Shown: positions 48,622-61,117 of the stretch, piece by piece
How positions within the stretch are numbered: position 1 is the first letter of the stretch
How the letters are laid out: every line of letters starts with the position of its first letter
NCBI GenBank assembly: GCA_029204225.1
Contig: CM055095.1
Location: 25,650,503 to 25,714,502 of the forward strand
Reading direction: 5' to 3'
DNA length: 64,000 nucleotides
Source of the DNA: Diphasiastrum complanatum
Taxonomy: Eukaryota; Streptophyta; Lycopodiopsida; Lycopodiales; Lycopodiaceae
The notes under the pieces: generated by a model
What the model was told of the DNA's origin: nothing
The model's input: the letters and a program-made list of their open reading frames with translations, nothing else
Databases searched by the model: none
Translations under genes and position numbers: made by a program

Positions 48622-49448
48622 CTATGTATAGCTGTTGTTGTTGATTTTGGCACTGGGCTCTAGTGAGGACTCTAATAGGTTCGGAAGAGATGTGGCGTGT
48701 GGATAGGATCCTGTTAGGTTGCTTTGGGCAATCTTTGAAACTGTGTTTGCGAAACAATCTGCACACTCAGCATGGTATTGGTTTTGAACCTTACAGTCTA
48801 CCATAAAATGTCCTGTCTCACCACAGATGAAACATCTATTGCTCATGGGCCCCGTGGCAATTGCATAGCCATCTTGGTTGGCTAGCTGTCCTGGATTTTT
48901 CGGATTTGTGGAATACTCATCTCGTTTGCACGAGCATGAGGTACCTTCATGATAGTGTTGAGAACTACCAGAAGTGGATGTGTTATCCTGATGGTATGTT
49001 TGATCGTAGGAGTAATCGACAAAATGTGTTGGTGCGGAGTCTTTATGGTGTCGATGTTTTTGTGCTCCTATGTCTGGATGTCCCCTTGGAGGTAGACCTA
49101 AGAGTGCCAATTAAGGTTGAGATTCATGCTTGGGTTGTCTTGGCAACTCTTGGATATGAATTTGTCAATTGTTTCGTGGAGGATATTGCTGGGATGGGTT
49201 TCGTGAGGCTGGTATTGTCCTCCTGATTGGTCGTGAGGTTGATTCCTCGGGTTGTAGTAGCAGTAGAATGAGGTATGGCCCATGAAGTCATAGATGTCAC
49301 ATTTAATCAAGGAAGTATATGGGACTGGTTGATATGATGGGCACTCATTTCCAATGTGTGCACCTCTACAATGAGGGCTCCAGGTATTATCCCGTCTATG
49401 ATGGATTTGGCCAATGGGTAACTGAGACCTAGCATGGAATGTCCACAT
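48622..49448 (-). pseudogene. gypsy gag nucleocapsid region (element G5)
   Basis: Two overlapping frames hold three knuckle-like motifs in order. The first is SPHCRGAHIGNEC (first Cys lost). The second is CDIYDFMGHTSFYC (second Cys changed to Tyr). The third is CFICGETGHFMVDC at 48793-48834, an intact CX2CX4HX4C. The first pair matches the arrangement in element F at 0.93-1.04 kb. Between them are Gln/His/Ser-rich linkers. A frameshift at about 49,100 separates the first two from the third. Only the last knuckle could bind zinc. Confidence 0.7.
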
Positions 49449-51662
49449 TGTGCGCTTGAGCGATCAATAATCCATAAGAAGGAAAGAATCCTTCACCAAC
49501 TTGTTTCTTAGAACAAGTTCAATGTTTGGATCGTTTAAGCCCAGTGCTCATGAAATGTTTAGATCAGTGCTCTTGAAAAAAATAAATTCTTGAAAGGGTT
49601 TAGATTAGTGCTCTTGAAATTTTTGGTAGAAGACACCAACCCCAAGACAAAATGATGGTTGGGTGGTAGCATGTGGAGATATCATGAAGGCACCTCCAAC
49701 CCCTTATGGGAGCTTCATAAGGTCAATATTTTTGGCAACATGTTTGCTTGCAAAATCACGTGCATGAATTACTTTGGTCTCATCAATCTTGTCTTTTTAC
49801 TGATGTCTTATTGTTATCAATATCTCATATTAATATTTCTTTCAAAATATCAAGCACTTTTTTTTTTCTTGATCTGGCATGGTAATTGTTTCTGCGTGAT
49901 TATTGCATTCATTCCACTCATGATGAATATTGCATTCATTCCACTCATGATGAATATGGATTCTCCAATCTATATTACTCAAGCTCCATCAAGCTTAAGT
50001 ACAATTGTGGAAATGAATGAAAGTCAACTAATCTAGGCTTTATGAAATGCTACAATGAGAGATTCTATTGAGGTAGTAGACTCCACTCTCCAACATAAGT
50101 AGTGAATCATGCCTTGAGTTACACAAAGAGGAGGTTGTGCATTAAAGTTCAACCTAAAGTTGTTCCAACATGGCGAGCAATTCCAATATAATGATGTGGT
50201 TATGTTTTGGTTACCTTCAAGGACATCACATTTCAACATGCATGAGCAATCGTGTAGCTCTCATTATTATTGTTTTACCTAGGATGGACTACAAATAATT
50301 TGATAAACAAACTATACTACCCCAACCACAATGATGCAATAAGTACCAAGAAGCCCTTGAGGCTATTTTTCTACCAATTGTGGACAACTACAAAACTATC
50401 AAAAATTTATCAAATTATAGATGGAAGCAAAGACGCTAGATGATTACATACATAAGTTTTTTCTTTCATAAAGCTTTGCTTTGACACGCAATTAGGATTG
50501 ATGCACCTTTACTCTAATTCCATGTTATACATGGGTTTATAGTTTAAGGAATGTAATTGTCTTTGCAGTTTTGTTTTTTCTTCTAGATACCATTTACGAC
50601 CATTTAATAAAGCAACTTCATTAAAAAGAAAACAAACAATCCAAAAGGAATTTAATGATACACAAAGCATATGATTGTGTTCCTCTTCATGGGAAAAGGA
50701 CATATGTCAAAAGTAGTTTTGCAAAAAAAATATATCATGTGGCTTCTTGTATTTTCAAGGTTACAAATTAATCACTTATTTTGAGGTTCAGAATTTATTC
50801 AAGGGAAAAGCATCACTAAAATTTGTTGCTTTAATATGGTGTTGTTTGGTTCTCATCATTTTGTTCACTTAAATGTTTCATTTAAAACAAGCCATGCATG
50901 CTTTTTTTCAATGATGGTCCAACCCATGATTGTGTCGACTAAAAAGTATTGCAAAACCTCATGGTGGAGAACATACTAAGTATGTCAACCACGTCATAAA
51001 CGTCACTACAAAGGAAAATTGAGAAATAATGAACCATATGTTCACAAACACTCTTTATGTATTCAAGAACATAAGTGAAATTTGAACACATATTATTAAT
51101 TAAAATCATGTTGACTGAATATTAGGCAATGAATCGGTTTTATAATTTTTTTCTAAAAGAACAACCATAATTATGAGAATGTAGCATAAGTATGCATTTG
51201 GAAAATTTAAAAATGATGTGGATTTTTTTGTCTACACATTCATATCTTCTCTTAAATTCAGTTAATTTTTTTAATATTTTAAGCATCTTTTTTTTTTTTT
51301 CTCAAAGAAATTACTATTGCTATTCACTTCATACAATTTAGATACAACAACAGCGAAATTGATGAGAAACCATGGAGGTTTTATGGATAGTAAACCGAAA
51401 TTTTTTTGATGCTACTTAACACAAACAACTAATAAATGTGAAAGTTTCAAACATCAAGGAGACCTTAAAAATGTCAAAATTCAATCAATCTTTAACCTTG
51501 AAACTTGTAAGATACAAAACTAGCAAACTATCAATTTGCTATGCATCAAGATCTTGCTTTCAGAATTAGAATGGATTCACATAAGATTGAAAACTTCATT
51601 TTAACACATCATGGAGATCTCATCCATGAAGGAGAAACGGTTCATTCATATGCCAAAACTTG
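49449..51662. other. no recognisable gene
   Basis: AT-rich. Short local duplications occur, such as ATTGCATTCATTCCACTCATGATGAATAT repeated twice at about 49,900-49,960 and the phrase TTAGATCAGTGCTCTTGAAA twice at about 49,560-49,620. No protein motif. Confidence 0.45.
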
Positions 51663-51664
51663 AC

Positions 51665-51695
<31 letters not shown>

Positions 51696-51699
51696 GTGA
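51663..51699. repeat. (GT)n microsatellite
   Basis: A GT run with one interruption, adjoining the end of copia fragment H. Confidence 0.9.
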
Positions 51700-52110
51700 T
51701 GTGCCAATCTTAGCATCTAGCCTTTTGTCTCTACCATTAGTGTTCAACCATAGTGCTCCAATTCCGCTCACTTCGTGTCGCGATCCATCTCCCAGAATGA
51801 TGTATCTGGAGGAGTCTGTTTGCCGAAAGTCATCCAACATCTGTCTTATTGTCACAAAATGTGACGTAGCACCTGATTCAAGAACGATGTTGTGAACATC
51901 GGTATATGATGTAGCGCAAACATCTATACACAAATAGATGGATGGATTTCGATTGGCTCGCTCTTCACCCATCTTTGAGGATTCTGGCTCCTCCACGTAT
52001 GATGAGCTATTGGAGTTCTCCTTCCTTCTGTCTTCTTGTTTCTTGGATTCTCAAAACAATAGATGCCAGCATGACCTTTCTTATTCATGAACATCAAATT
52101 AAATGGGAAA
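51700..52110 (-). pseudogene. copia zinc-knuckle and protease fragment (element H)
   Basis: The minus frame 51996-51646 reads NIVLESGATSHFV, then YIILGDGSRHEVSGIGALWL, the start of a copia protease. The catalytic Asp is Glu (LESGATSH). Upstream, near 52,045-52,095, a decayed knuckle reads FMNKKGHAGIYCFENP with the first Cys pair lost. The fragment ends at the GT array. No gag or integrase is attached. Confidence 0.6.
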
Positions 52111-52492
52111 TGCTAGAAATCATGAAAACTAAGCAAAAACCAAGAAAGTAACAAATTTTCACCAAATTAGGCAAAGTAAGCATTTATTATTCATGAACGA
52201 GGATCATTCACAAAATTGGGCCTATTTCTAGATCATGATCAAAGCTCTCATGTGATTTTAGGCACGTGAACCACAAACCATTCAAGAAAGCATAGTGGTC
52301 GTTTGTGCCTGTACTATAAGTTGAGGCCTTATTTAGCCAAAGTGGGCCTTACAACCATTATTACAATTCCACTATTCACAATTATAGTCAGGTTGTTCGA
52401 GCCACTTTATTAATTGTCCTATTGACTACATCAAGTCTAATTTAGCTCCATGGCTATATCTAGTAAGATCATGGGCTAATTACATGTAGCAC

Positions 52493-52494
<2 letters not shown>

Positions 52495-52578
<84 letters not shown>
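52495..52578. repeat. (AG)n microsatellite, 84 bp
   Basis: A pure AG array directly before the LTR-like sequence of copia C. Confidence 0.97.
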
Positions 52579-52582
<4 letters not shown>

Positions 52583-53627
52583 TTGCAACAAGTCCGCAAG
52601 GACTCACATGCGAAGACCAACGGAAGGAGTCATGGTGCAAAGAACTGCAACACTCCAGCCTACGGCCCATTGTGATAGCAAATCGAAGGAAGCCAAAGGC
52701 ATCGCCAGCCACCGTAAGCTATCACTTACGGTCACCTACGAAGTGAAATGGCAGCTGACCAAACCAAGTCAACGATTGCGGTTGACATACAATTTCATCT
52801 TCACGCTCCTGCAGTCAGGCTACAATTGCAACGATGCCACATTTTCACGCTCTTGATGCGTACGAAGGAGATTCTTTTGCTGTACCTCTTCACATCTTCA
52901 CGATGCACCAATAACTGATCTACGGATCAAGTACAAGGGCTGATAATGATCTTTTAAACTGTATTTAGAATAACCAAAAGATCTTCTGACAGCTATATAA
53001 ACATTTGAGTGTTTTGGAGAGATAGAGTGACTGACACACACAGAGTGTCATACAGATGATCGATCAATGTATTTACAAAGATCAAACGACCAAAACTCCT
53101 CAGAGTTGGTGATCATTTCCATAGAGAGTAACAAGTGTTATGAAAGATAGCATTCATTAGATTTTGTAAGTAGGATCATGCGCTTCGCGCGATTGTTTTG
53201 TGATCTGATCATTGTTACTACAACACTCTTTTGTACAGAAGCGCTATTTTTCCATATCAGTTGTTTTCATGTTAAACGTTTTGTGATCTGATATCATTGT
53301 TACTACAACACTCTTTTGTACAGAAGTGCTATTTTTCCATATCAATTGTATTCATGTTGAATGTTTGAATGCCTCTCAATCTTTCTCTCCATTATCAGAA
53401 CTTATCTGTCAGAAACAGAGAATAGCACGGTTGTCTCAGACGGTTAATTCTTCACATTTTCTATGGTTGTTTATGACACCTACTCTGACATCTAAACAAA
53501 TCAGAATTGCTCTGCATCTTAGTCTCTAAAGTAATTTAAGATCCTTCTTCATCATTTTTTTTTCTTTGGTGAGACGATGACCTCTATTGTGCTACAGCCT
53601 GTGAACATCCATCATGTGTCCCATCAT
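52579..53627 (+). repeat. 5' LTR region of copia C
   Basis: Alignable by eye with the B1 LTRs: GATCAAACGACCAAAA, CTCCT(C/T)AGAGTT(A/G)GTGAT, and a late block beginning AGAAACAGAGAATAGCACGG (B1: AGAAGCAGAGGATCGCACGG). A TATA box, CTATATAAAC, lies at about 52993. The 5' edge is unclear because of the AG array. Confidence 0.65.
53195..53362 (+). repeat. 83-bp tandem duplication inside the copia C LTR
   Basis: Two adjacent copies beginning GTTTTGTGATCTGAT (53195 and 53278), nearly identical; the second has two extra bases. Absent from the B1 LTRs. Confidence 0.85.
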
Positions 53628-53629
53628 AG

Positions 53630-53642
53630 TGGTATCAGAGCC
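53630..53642 (+). other. primer binding site, element C
   Basis: TGGTATCAGAGCC, complementary to initiator Met-tRNA, next to the LTR end. Confidence 0.85.
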
Positions 53643-53747
53643 CACGATTTTTGGATGCACTAAGAGTCTTGAGATAAAAAAGTTTATAAGTTTAAATTTC
53701 AGAGCTAGTTTCTATAACTAATTTGTACCTTCTGTTCATCAATCATC

Positions 53748-54440
53748 ATGGAAGGCTCAACCTCAAAGATCCGCTTGATCGACAAGTTCAACGGAGACGA
53801 TTTTCACATGTGGAAATTCAAGATGAGGATGATCCTGATTGAAAAGGAGCTATGGGGATACATCAATGGTTCTAAAGCCAGACTGGTGGAACCAGAAATG
53901 CTACCAACATGGGAAGAAAAGGATGGCAAGCCTCTTTACATCGTATCTTTGAACCTGAAAGACACTCAAATAGCTCGCGTATCAAACTGTACCACTTCAA
54001 AAGAAGCATGGGACACTTTGGCAAGCATTTGAGTTGTTTTGGCTCGTCTCTTACTGAGAAAGAAGGTCCTAACTCTAAAAATGAATGAAGGAACCTCAGT
54101 CATTGATTGTCTGAATGACTTCAAGCAGTTGTTGAATTGACTTGCTGCTATAGGTTTGCCTATTTCAGAAGAGGACTCTACGATGTCTCTTCTAGCCAAT
54201 CTTCTATCCTCCTACGACAATCTAGTGTTGCTTTTGAGCAGTACTCCTGTGCTATCTTTGTAGAAGCTGACATCAAGCCTATTATAGGAAGAAGTACAGA
54301 GAAAGAGCTGATCTACGATGAGTACCAAGACAATGGCCATGTACTCCAATAAGCAACATTCCAAGAAGAAGAACTTCAAGGACAAGAAGACGAAGGCGGA
54401 GCAGCCAGGTTCAATGCAACCACAATAACCATAGAACAAT
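53748..54440 (+). pseudogene. copia gag (element C)
   Basis: The ATG at 53748 begins MEGSTSKIRLIDKFNG, then HMWKFKMRMILIEKELWGYI and TSKEAWDTLASI, where a TGA ends the first frame at about 54,030. The rest (LTLKMNEGTSVIDCLNDFKQ, LPISEEDSTMSLLANL, LLLSSTPVLSL) continues with more stops to a Lys-rich segment at about 54,400. This is the full-length version of the UBN2 gag that is internally deleted in B1. The element ends before any zinc knuckle. Confidence 0.8.
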
Positions 54441-54459
54441 CAGCAACATCTGTCTTTTT

Positions 54460-54725
54460 CTATTACTCGCCTACTGAGATTTTTTTGTATTTTTTTCAAT
54501 ATCATTACTCACCGTCAGAACAAAGCATAGTACGGCACTTGATCTACTACCTGGCAGACCGGCGAGTAAAGGTCTAATTTTTTGCCATTACTTGCCCACT
54601 GTCTATTACTTGCCTCCATTACTCGCCATCATTACTCGCCCATTGTGATTACTCACCATCACTACTTGACCATTGTCTATTACTTTTTCCATTACTTGCC
54701 CACTATCTATTACTTTCCAACTAGT
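54460..54725. repeat. degenerate ATTACTCGCC-type tandem repeat
   Basis: Words such as CCATTACTCGCC, ATTACTTGCCCACTGTC and TATTACTTTCC follow each other with variable spacing. No coding sense. It replaces the remainder of copia C. Confidence 0.65.
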
Positions 54726-55115
54726 GACTTGACACGCCAATCACTCGCTCAATCGCATACAAGTCAAACCATCACCGGGGCCTCAGTGGGGAGGCCCGAG
54801 ACCCCACCAGCCTGGCACCATAGTTACCATTGTTCCTTCACATCATTTACCATCTGCACCATAGCTATGTTCATTTTTTTTCCAGATACATTCTGTGTAA
54901 CCTTCATCTTGTTCATCTGTGATATCCATTTATAAAATCCATCTGTTTGTAGACTCCGTTTGTTATATCCATTTGTTGTTACATCCATCTGCCTGTGTCT
55001 ACAGAGCAACTTGAAGGCAATTCAACACAAGGTCCCAGGCAAAGTGCGACCACGCAGCCTTCAATTGGGAAGTGCAATACCAAGGGGGGAGACTAAGGTT
55101 GATGATTACCCTTCA

Positions 55116-55523
55116 ATGAGCAAGATTCAACCAAATTTTGATTGTTCCACAATGCAACAGACCACCAACACAGTGCCAAATCCAGGTATATCCATTCTTA
55201 AAAGACCAAATCTAGGGAACTCAAGCCCAAAAAGGCCAACTATACAACAAGAACCAACACCGACAATGTCTATGCCTTGTCCTCAATTGGTAAGATTGAT
55301 TGATGAAGAAAGTCTTCAGGTTAAAGCATACCACGAATACCTAGATAGACTAAGGAGTCAAGTGAGCACGTCCTATCCACATTACGAATTGAGAGAGACC
55401 ACAACAATACCACTGGGAGAAGAAGTAGCGCCTATCTATCATGATCAATATCAACCAGCCTTATCATGGGATCCTCTGATAGATGGTGTGGACTACCCAT
55501 TTGTCGATGAACAAGGTTATTAG
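55116..55523 (+). other. unrecognised 135-codon ORF
   Basis: An open frame from the ATG at 55116 reads MSKIQPNFDCSTMQQTTN. It continues Pro/Thr-rich (KRPNLGNSSPKRPTIQQEP), then a helix with charged residues (LVRLIDEESLQVKAYHEYL), then an acidic, aromatic end (LSWDPLIDGVDYPFVDEQGY). The same frame is open back to about 54,960, and CTGTGTCTACAG at about 55,002 looks like a splice acceptor, so it could be an exon. After the stop, coding-like text resumes in the same direction (KPQVLRKRTHIYAFPGAPKK, RGRVPWDIWQQEHVVQFW). No domain was recognised. It lies between copia C and gypsy G2, so a retroelement-borne ORF is as likely as a host gene. Confidence 0.35.
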
Positions 55524-56293
<770 letters not shown>

Positions 56294-56325
56294 GCCTTCC
56301 CTCCCCCCCTCTCTCTCCCTCCCCC

Positions 56326-56712
56326 TGTTATGTTAGGATACAGTATACTCCTAGTCTTGGATACACGGTACTCCAGTGAAACAAGCTGTTAATTATGCCA
56401 CGTCATACTGGAAGTGACCCGAAAGTAACTAATATCCTTGTGAGGCCCAAATCACACTAAATGGAGTTTAGACAAGGTATGGGACAATGTATGCACGTGT
56501 AGAGTTATCAATAGCAATTCTATGAATAGTTGGTCCATGCTTAGGACTCTATTCTAGGTGAATCTATGTATAGGAACTGAGGGCTATGCATGGCTATGTG
56601 CCCAGGATGCTTTTGGCTCTATATATGGGGTCCAAACTCGTCCTACTCCTCATTATGGTTGTGGATTCATTGCCAGGCTCTCACTCTACATCATGCTTCT
56701 TGTTCCTTGGCG
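56326..56712 (+). repeat. 5' LTR of gypsy G2, 3' end deleted
   Basis: Starts TGTTATG, lacks CCATGACCAGTACA after it, and is cut at TTGTTCCTTGG. The sequence then continues with leader text (CGAAGCTTGGAGAGGTGG) found after the primer site in G1. The LTR end and primer site were thus lost in one deletion. Confidence 0.85.
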
Positions 56713-57894
56713 AAGCTTGGAGAGGTGGTGCTTTTCATTGGAGCTTGGTGGTATTCAACTAGTATTCTCATCCAAGGAGAGGAGCAAGGTTGCAAGTTTG
56801 TGGATCTTGCCAAATTCAGTTTGCATGTTCCATATCTCTCTCAAATTTCATTGTGTTTATGGAGAATTGTGCTAGGAAATCAATTTGGGTGTCTTTTTTG
56901 GAGTTTTAGCATGTGTAGCTCAAAACTACTGAAGGATCTGAAATTTCCAGCAAGTTAATTCACTTTGATATAGTTGAAATTCAGTTTGCATGTTGGATCT
57001 TCCCATGTATTTGGATTCTAGGCTCTTTTGTGGCCAAATTTGGCTTGTTTTCCATGTTTTTGGCACAAAATGGAGGGAAGAATTCAAAATCCAGCAAGAT
57101 CAGATTAATTGATTGGTTGTAACTCTGTAGAAAACGTTCTTGCCATTAATTTCCAATTGTGCATGGTGAAAAAACCTAGAAAGGACTAAAATTCATGATT
57201 TTTGCTTGTTTTTTCATGAAATTGGATGGTAGGAGGTTGTTAAACATCAATTGAAGCTGGGAAAAGATGAATCATAGTCTTTTGAAGCTGTCCTAGAAGT
57301 TAGATCCAAGAATTCCAGCAATTGGGTTTGTAGGAAGTCAAAAAGTGTCAAAAATTGACCAATTCTGGTGAATTTTGGGGAATGGATTTCTCTAAATCCA
57401 TAAGGGGATCATTCTGGATTTTTTTCAGCATGATTTGTATTCCTTTTTACCTTCCCAGCAAGCTATCAGACTTGTAAATTGATGGTTAGAGGCTTATGTT
57501 TCAATTCCATCAAATTTGTAGCAATTTTGACTTCTAGAAACCAAGAAATCATGGTTCTCAGCCCATACTACTTCATAGGATCTGTATGAGGGCTTCATGG
57601 AAGTCTTAGAGACCATTTAAGACTATTTGGATCATCAATTTTAGGCTTGGTTGAGTGTTTGCATGTTTTTGGATAGATTGGTCTAGAAAAAGTGCGCCCT
57701 CCTACAGCTTAATTGGTTGTTCTGAACTCGCACGTGTGAGTACTAGGTGGCAAGATGACATGGCAAGTGTCTTGTTCACTGGGTCTCCCTCTGTACTGAG
57801 CCTTACAACATCCAATTTGGTGTCCTATAGCAAAAGATATGATCATATGAAGTTTTACAATTTTGTGAGCAAAATTGGTAGAATTTCGAATTGT

Positions 57895-58500
57895 TATGAG
57901 AAGAAAATTGAAAGAGCGTCATCGTGGTGGCAAGATTTACTGGTGAAGCCAGCTACTTGGGATGCGTTTGCAAAAGTTCTCAAGAAATCTTGCGTAGTTG
58001 CTGATGACGTGGACTACTACCTGAAGTTCATGAACTGCAGGATGGGTACAAAGAGTTTAGACTCTTATATCCAGGAATTCATGGACCTATGGAATAGGGT
58101 TCCATCATTCGATGCGAAGTTGGCACTTTGGCAGTTTGTCCTAGGTTTGCTAGCCGACTATCAAAACGAATGCAAGCAAAATGTGCTTCAAAAACTCGAG
58201 GATGCATTTCGAATTGCGAAGGCATATGATTCCACAGTGGTGGCATCTAGGAAGCAGTTTGTGCAAATTCCAACCACTTTGAAAACCAAAAAGGGTAAGA
58301 AGCGCGGTCCATACCAAGCAAAATATTTTGACAAATTAGATCAAGGAGCATAGGAACCCAGGAAGCCGAAGAGAAAGAGATTCAAGAAATCTATGTCCTA
58401 GGAAAAGGCTAAGAAAGAGAACTTATGTTTCGTTTGTAAGAAACCTGGACATATGATGAAATTTTGTCCAGAAAGGAAGAAGTATCTGCTCACATGATTG
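57895..58500 (+). pseudogene. gypsy gag C-terminal half and zinc knuckle (element G2)
   Basis: The Retrotrans_gag domain (VKPATWDAFAKVLKK, SLDSYIQEFMDLWNRVPSFD, LLADYQNECKQNVLQKLED) is in the frame ending at 58,353. Upstream of about 57,895 the sequence is unrelated to G1, so the gag N-terminus has been replaced or recombined. After two stops the knuckle CFVCKKPGHMMKFC is intact at 58426-58467. A frameshift right after it leads into the pol frame. It packages RNA in working elements. Confidence 0.8.
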
Positions 58501-59711
58501 AGATCCCAGGAGGCAATGGTAAGACTTTGGAAATTAACCTGACTGATTGTGAATGTGAATGTTCTTTTAGTACTACTTCTTTCTTGTCTAATGAACTTTT
58601 TTGTACTGATTTAATCTTAGGTTATGAATGGTTATTTAGTAAATCACCTTCTCTGTTAATTGATTTTGAGAAGCATGTTCTCATTTTCAAGGAGGGTGAT
58701 AAGGTTGTTACATTATTTGGCAGTAATTTTGTACGTTCGTTGGATAAGATTTCTACAGTTAATAAAATGGAGACATTGGATTATTCTGATTATGAAGTTT
58801 TTTCTATATGTGTTGTTCCAGTTGTGGATGTTCTTGAAATGAATCTAAATGGTTGTGAATTCTCAGCAATTCTTAACTCAGTAAATTTAGATCATGAACA
58901 AGCAGTGAAAGAACAAGTCATAAATAAATTTAGGGATGTTTTTCCATCTGAATTACCTCATGGTTTACCACCGTCTAGGTCAGTAGACCACAAGATTGAG
59001 TTAATTCCAGGAAGTCAACCTGTCTCTAGACAACCTTATAGGTTCTCTCAGAAAGAGGAGACAGAGATTTCAAATCAAATAGAAAACTATTTGAGGATGA
59101 GACATATACAACCTAGTAAATCACCTTGGGGCACTCCTCTTCTTCTTAAAGTGAAGAAATATGGAGGTTTTCGGATGTGTGTGGATTACAAGGGGCTTAA
59201 TTAAGTGACTATTAAAAATAAATATCCATCACCTAGGATGGATGACCTTGTAGATCGCTTGGGTGGAGCACGGTATTTCACCAAGATAGATCTCAGGACA
59301 AGGTACCATCAAATAAGAATTCAGTCGGAAGATGTCCAAAAGACATTTCGTTCTAGATTTGGTCATTATGAATTCTTAGTGTTGCCATTTGGATTAACGA
59401 ATGCTCTAGCAATGTTCCAGCAAATGATGAACGATTTATTTCGTCCATATTTGGAGAAGTTTGTGGTTGTATTCTTAAACGACATTCTCGTTTACAGTAA
59501 ATCCTTGGTGAAACACGTAGAACACTTAAAAATCGTCTTGATGAAACTCCGTCAAGAGTTACTCTACGCTAAAGAGTCCAAGTGTGAATTCTTTAAGCAA
59601 GAGTTGTTTTATCTCGGTCAGAAGATCACAGTAAATGGGATCAAGATTGACGAGGATAAAATCAAGATTGTGATTGAGTGGCCAATTCCGGGAACTGTGT
59701 TAATAATCTGA
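58501..59711 (+). pseudogene. gypsy reverse transcriptase, protease deleted (element G2)
   Basis: The frame 58464-59204 jumps from SNELF straight to CTDLILGYEWLFSKSP. In G1 the DSGS protease lies between these points, so about 80 codons including the active site were deleted. The spacer and RT fingers follow (YRFSQKEETEISNQIENYL, SPWGTPLLLKVKKYGGFRMC, VDYKGLN), then a TAA. The frame 59205-59711 has YFTKIDLRTRYHQIRI with the first catalytic Asp, FGLTNALAMFQQMMND, and the motif VVFLNDILVYSK. There the first of the paired Asp residues is Asn (codon AAC at 59478-59480), which should abolish polymerisation. The thumb follows to EWPIPGT. Confidence 0.88.
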
Positions 59712-60346
59712 CAAAAGGGTTTGTTAATAAAAAGAAAAAGAGGAATCAACCTAGTCCGCCTGTTGTTTGGAATGAGGAATTGAATCAATGTTTTGAGAAA
59801 CTTAAAACAATGATTGTTTCAGCTCCCCTATTACAAATTGCAAATCCAGATTTACCTTACGTCATGAGAACGGACGCAAGTGATGTTGCAGTTGGAGCGG
59901 TTCTATTAAAAATGGATAGGCCACTAGTGTTTGAGAGAATTCACTGGTCCTCAATTGTGTTATACTACGCGCAGGAAAAGGAATTGTTTGTTGTAATCCA
60001 TGCACTTAAAACCTGGAGACACTGCTTGTATGGTAGTAAGTTTGTAGTGTATACAGATCACTAGCCTCTTAAGTATTTTTGTAATCAACATGATTTTCGG
60101 GGGATAAAAGCTCGATGGGCTGAATTGATACAAGAATTCGATCATGAAATCTGTTACATAAGAGAAAGCTCTAATCAAGTTGCAGATGCTCTTAGTCGGA
60201 TCGGTGAACTGAACGAGTTGTCATTCACCCAGATTTCTACGGATCTATATCTTTCACTGAGAGAAAAATATGAATCAGATTCTCATTTTGGTCACATTTG
60301 GAACATTGTCCGAACCGGAAGAAATGTGGACAGTGTTGATAACTAA
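59712..60346 (+). pseudogene. gypsy RNase H (element G2)
   Basis: Reads CFEKLKTMIVSAPLLQIANP, MRTDASDVAVGAVL (first active-site Asp), YYAQEKELFVVIHALKTWRH (Glu), and FVVYTDH (Asp), then a TAG where Gln would stand. It continues in another frame with KARWAELIQEFDHEICYIRE and VADALSRIGEL (last Asp). All four acidic residues can be found, but a stop and the frame change split them. Confidence 0.8.
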
Positions 60347-61117
60347 AAAAGACAAGAAGATTGTGGAACAGTTCACCATTCGAGATGGATTACTATTTTG
60401 GAATGGGAAAGACTGCGTACCTGGTAATGATAAGCTCAAACATAAGATTTGGTTTGAATGTCATGATATACCCTGTGCAGGACATCCCGATATACACAGG
60501 ACTCTGGACTTGGCTAAAAGAGAATTTTACTGGCCAAAGCTCAAGCCATATGTTGAGTCATATGTTGTTAAATGCAAACCCTGTCAACTAGAAAAGGCTG
60601 AACGCCATAAGCTGGTGGTTTGTTGCATCCGTTAGATATCCCAGATAAGAAATGGGAAAGCATATCTATGGATTTTGTAGTTGGACTTCCAAAGACCCAA
60701 CGGCAAAATGATTCTATTTGGATTGTAGTGGATCGGTTAACTAAGTTAGCTGCATTTATACCAGACAAGTCAACTATAAAGGCTTCTGATTTAGCCCAGA
60801 TCTTTGCTGAAAGATTATTTCGGTTGTATGGTCTGTCGAGTGAAATTGTTAGTGATAGAGATCCTAAGTTCACAGTTCACTTTTGGTCAGCAATATTCCA
60901 TAAACTGGAAACTTCTTTGAGTTTGAGTTCTTCTAATCATCCTTATTCAGATGGCCAAAATGAAAGGACTAATCAAACTATGGAAGATATTTTGAGGACG
61001 TATGTTTCTCACAGACAATCTCATTGGGAAGATTATCTCCCACTGGTTGAGTTTGCATATAATAGTAGAAAACATTCTGCTACAGGCTACAGTCCTTACG
61101 TACTATTTTCAACCTAG
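60347..61117 (+). pseudogene. gypsy integrase (element G2)
   Basis: The HHCC finger is seen as CHDIPCAGH, IHRTLDLAKREFYWP and CKPCQLEKAE. The catalytic core then reads SMDFVVGLPKTQ (Asp), VSDRDPKFTVHFW (Asp) and YSDGQNERTNQTMEDILRTY (Glu), so D-D-E is complete. HWEDYLPLVEFAYNSRKHS and GYSPYVLF close the core. A frame change at about 60,620-60,635 separates finger and core, and a stop at 61,117 separates the core from its tail. In a working element it inserts the cDNA into chromatin. Confidence 0.88.

Larger units (their letters stand above)
45850..49448 (-). mobile_element. Ty3/gypsy retrotransposon G5, decayed
   Basis: In minus order: gag with three knuckle-like motifs (49.4-48.6 kb), an unclear stretch, a short frame (47959-47654), protease (47.6-47.2 kb), a long spacer, then RT, which stops after its first blocks at about 45,855. 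The order protease-RT, with no integrase before RT, fits gypsy. No LTRs were located. From 47,960 to 48,620 no gag text is readable, which may be an insertion or a highly decayed part. Confidence 0.75.
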
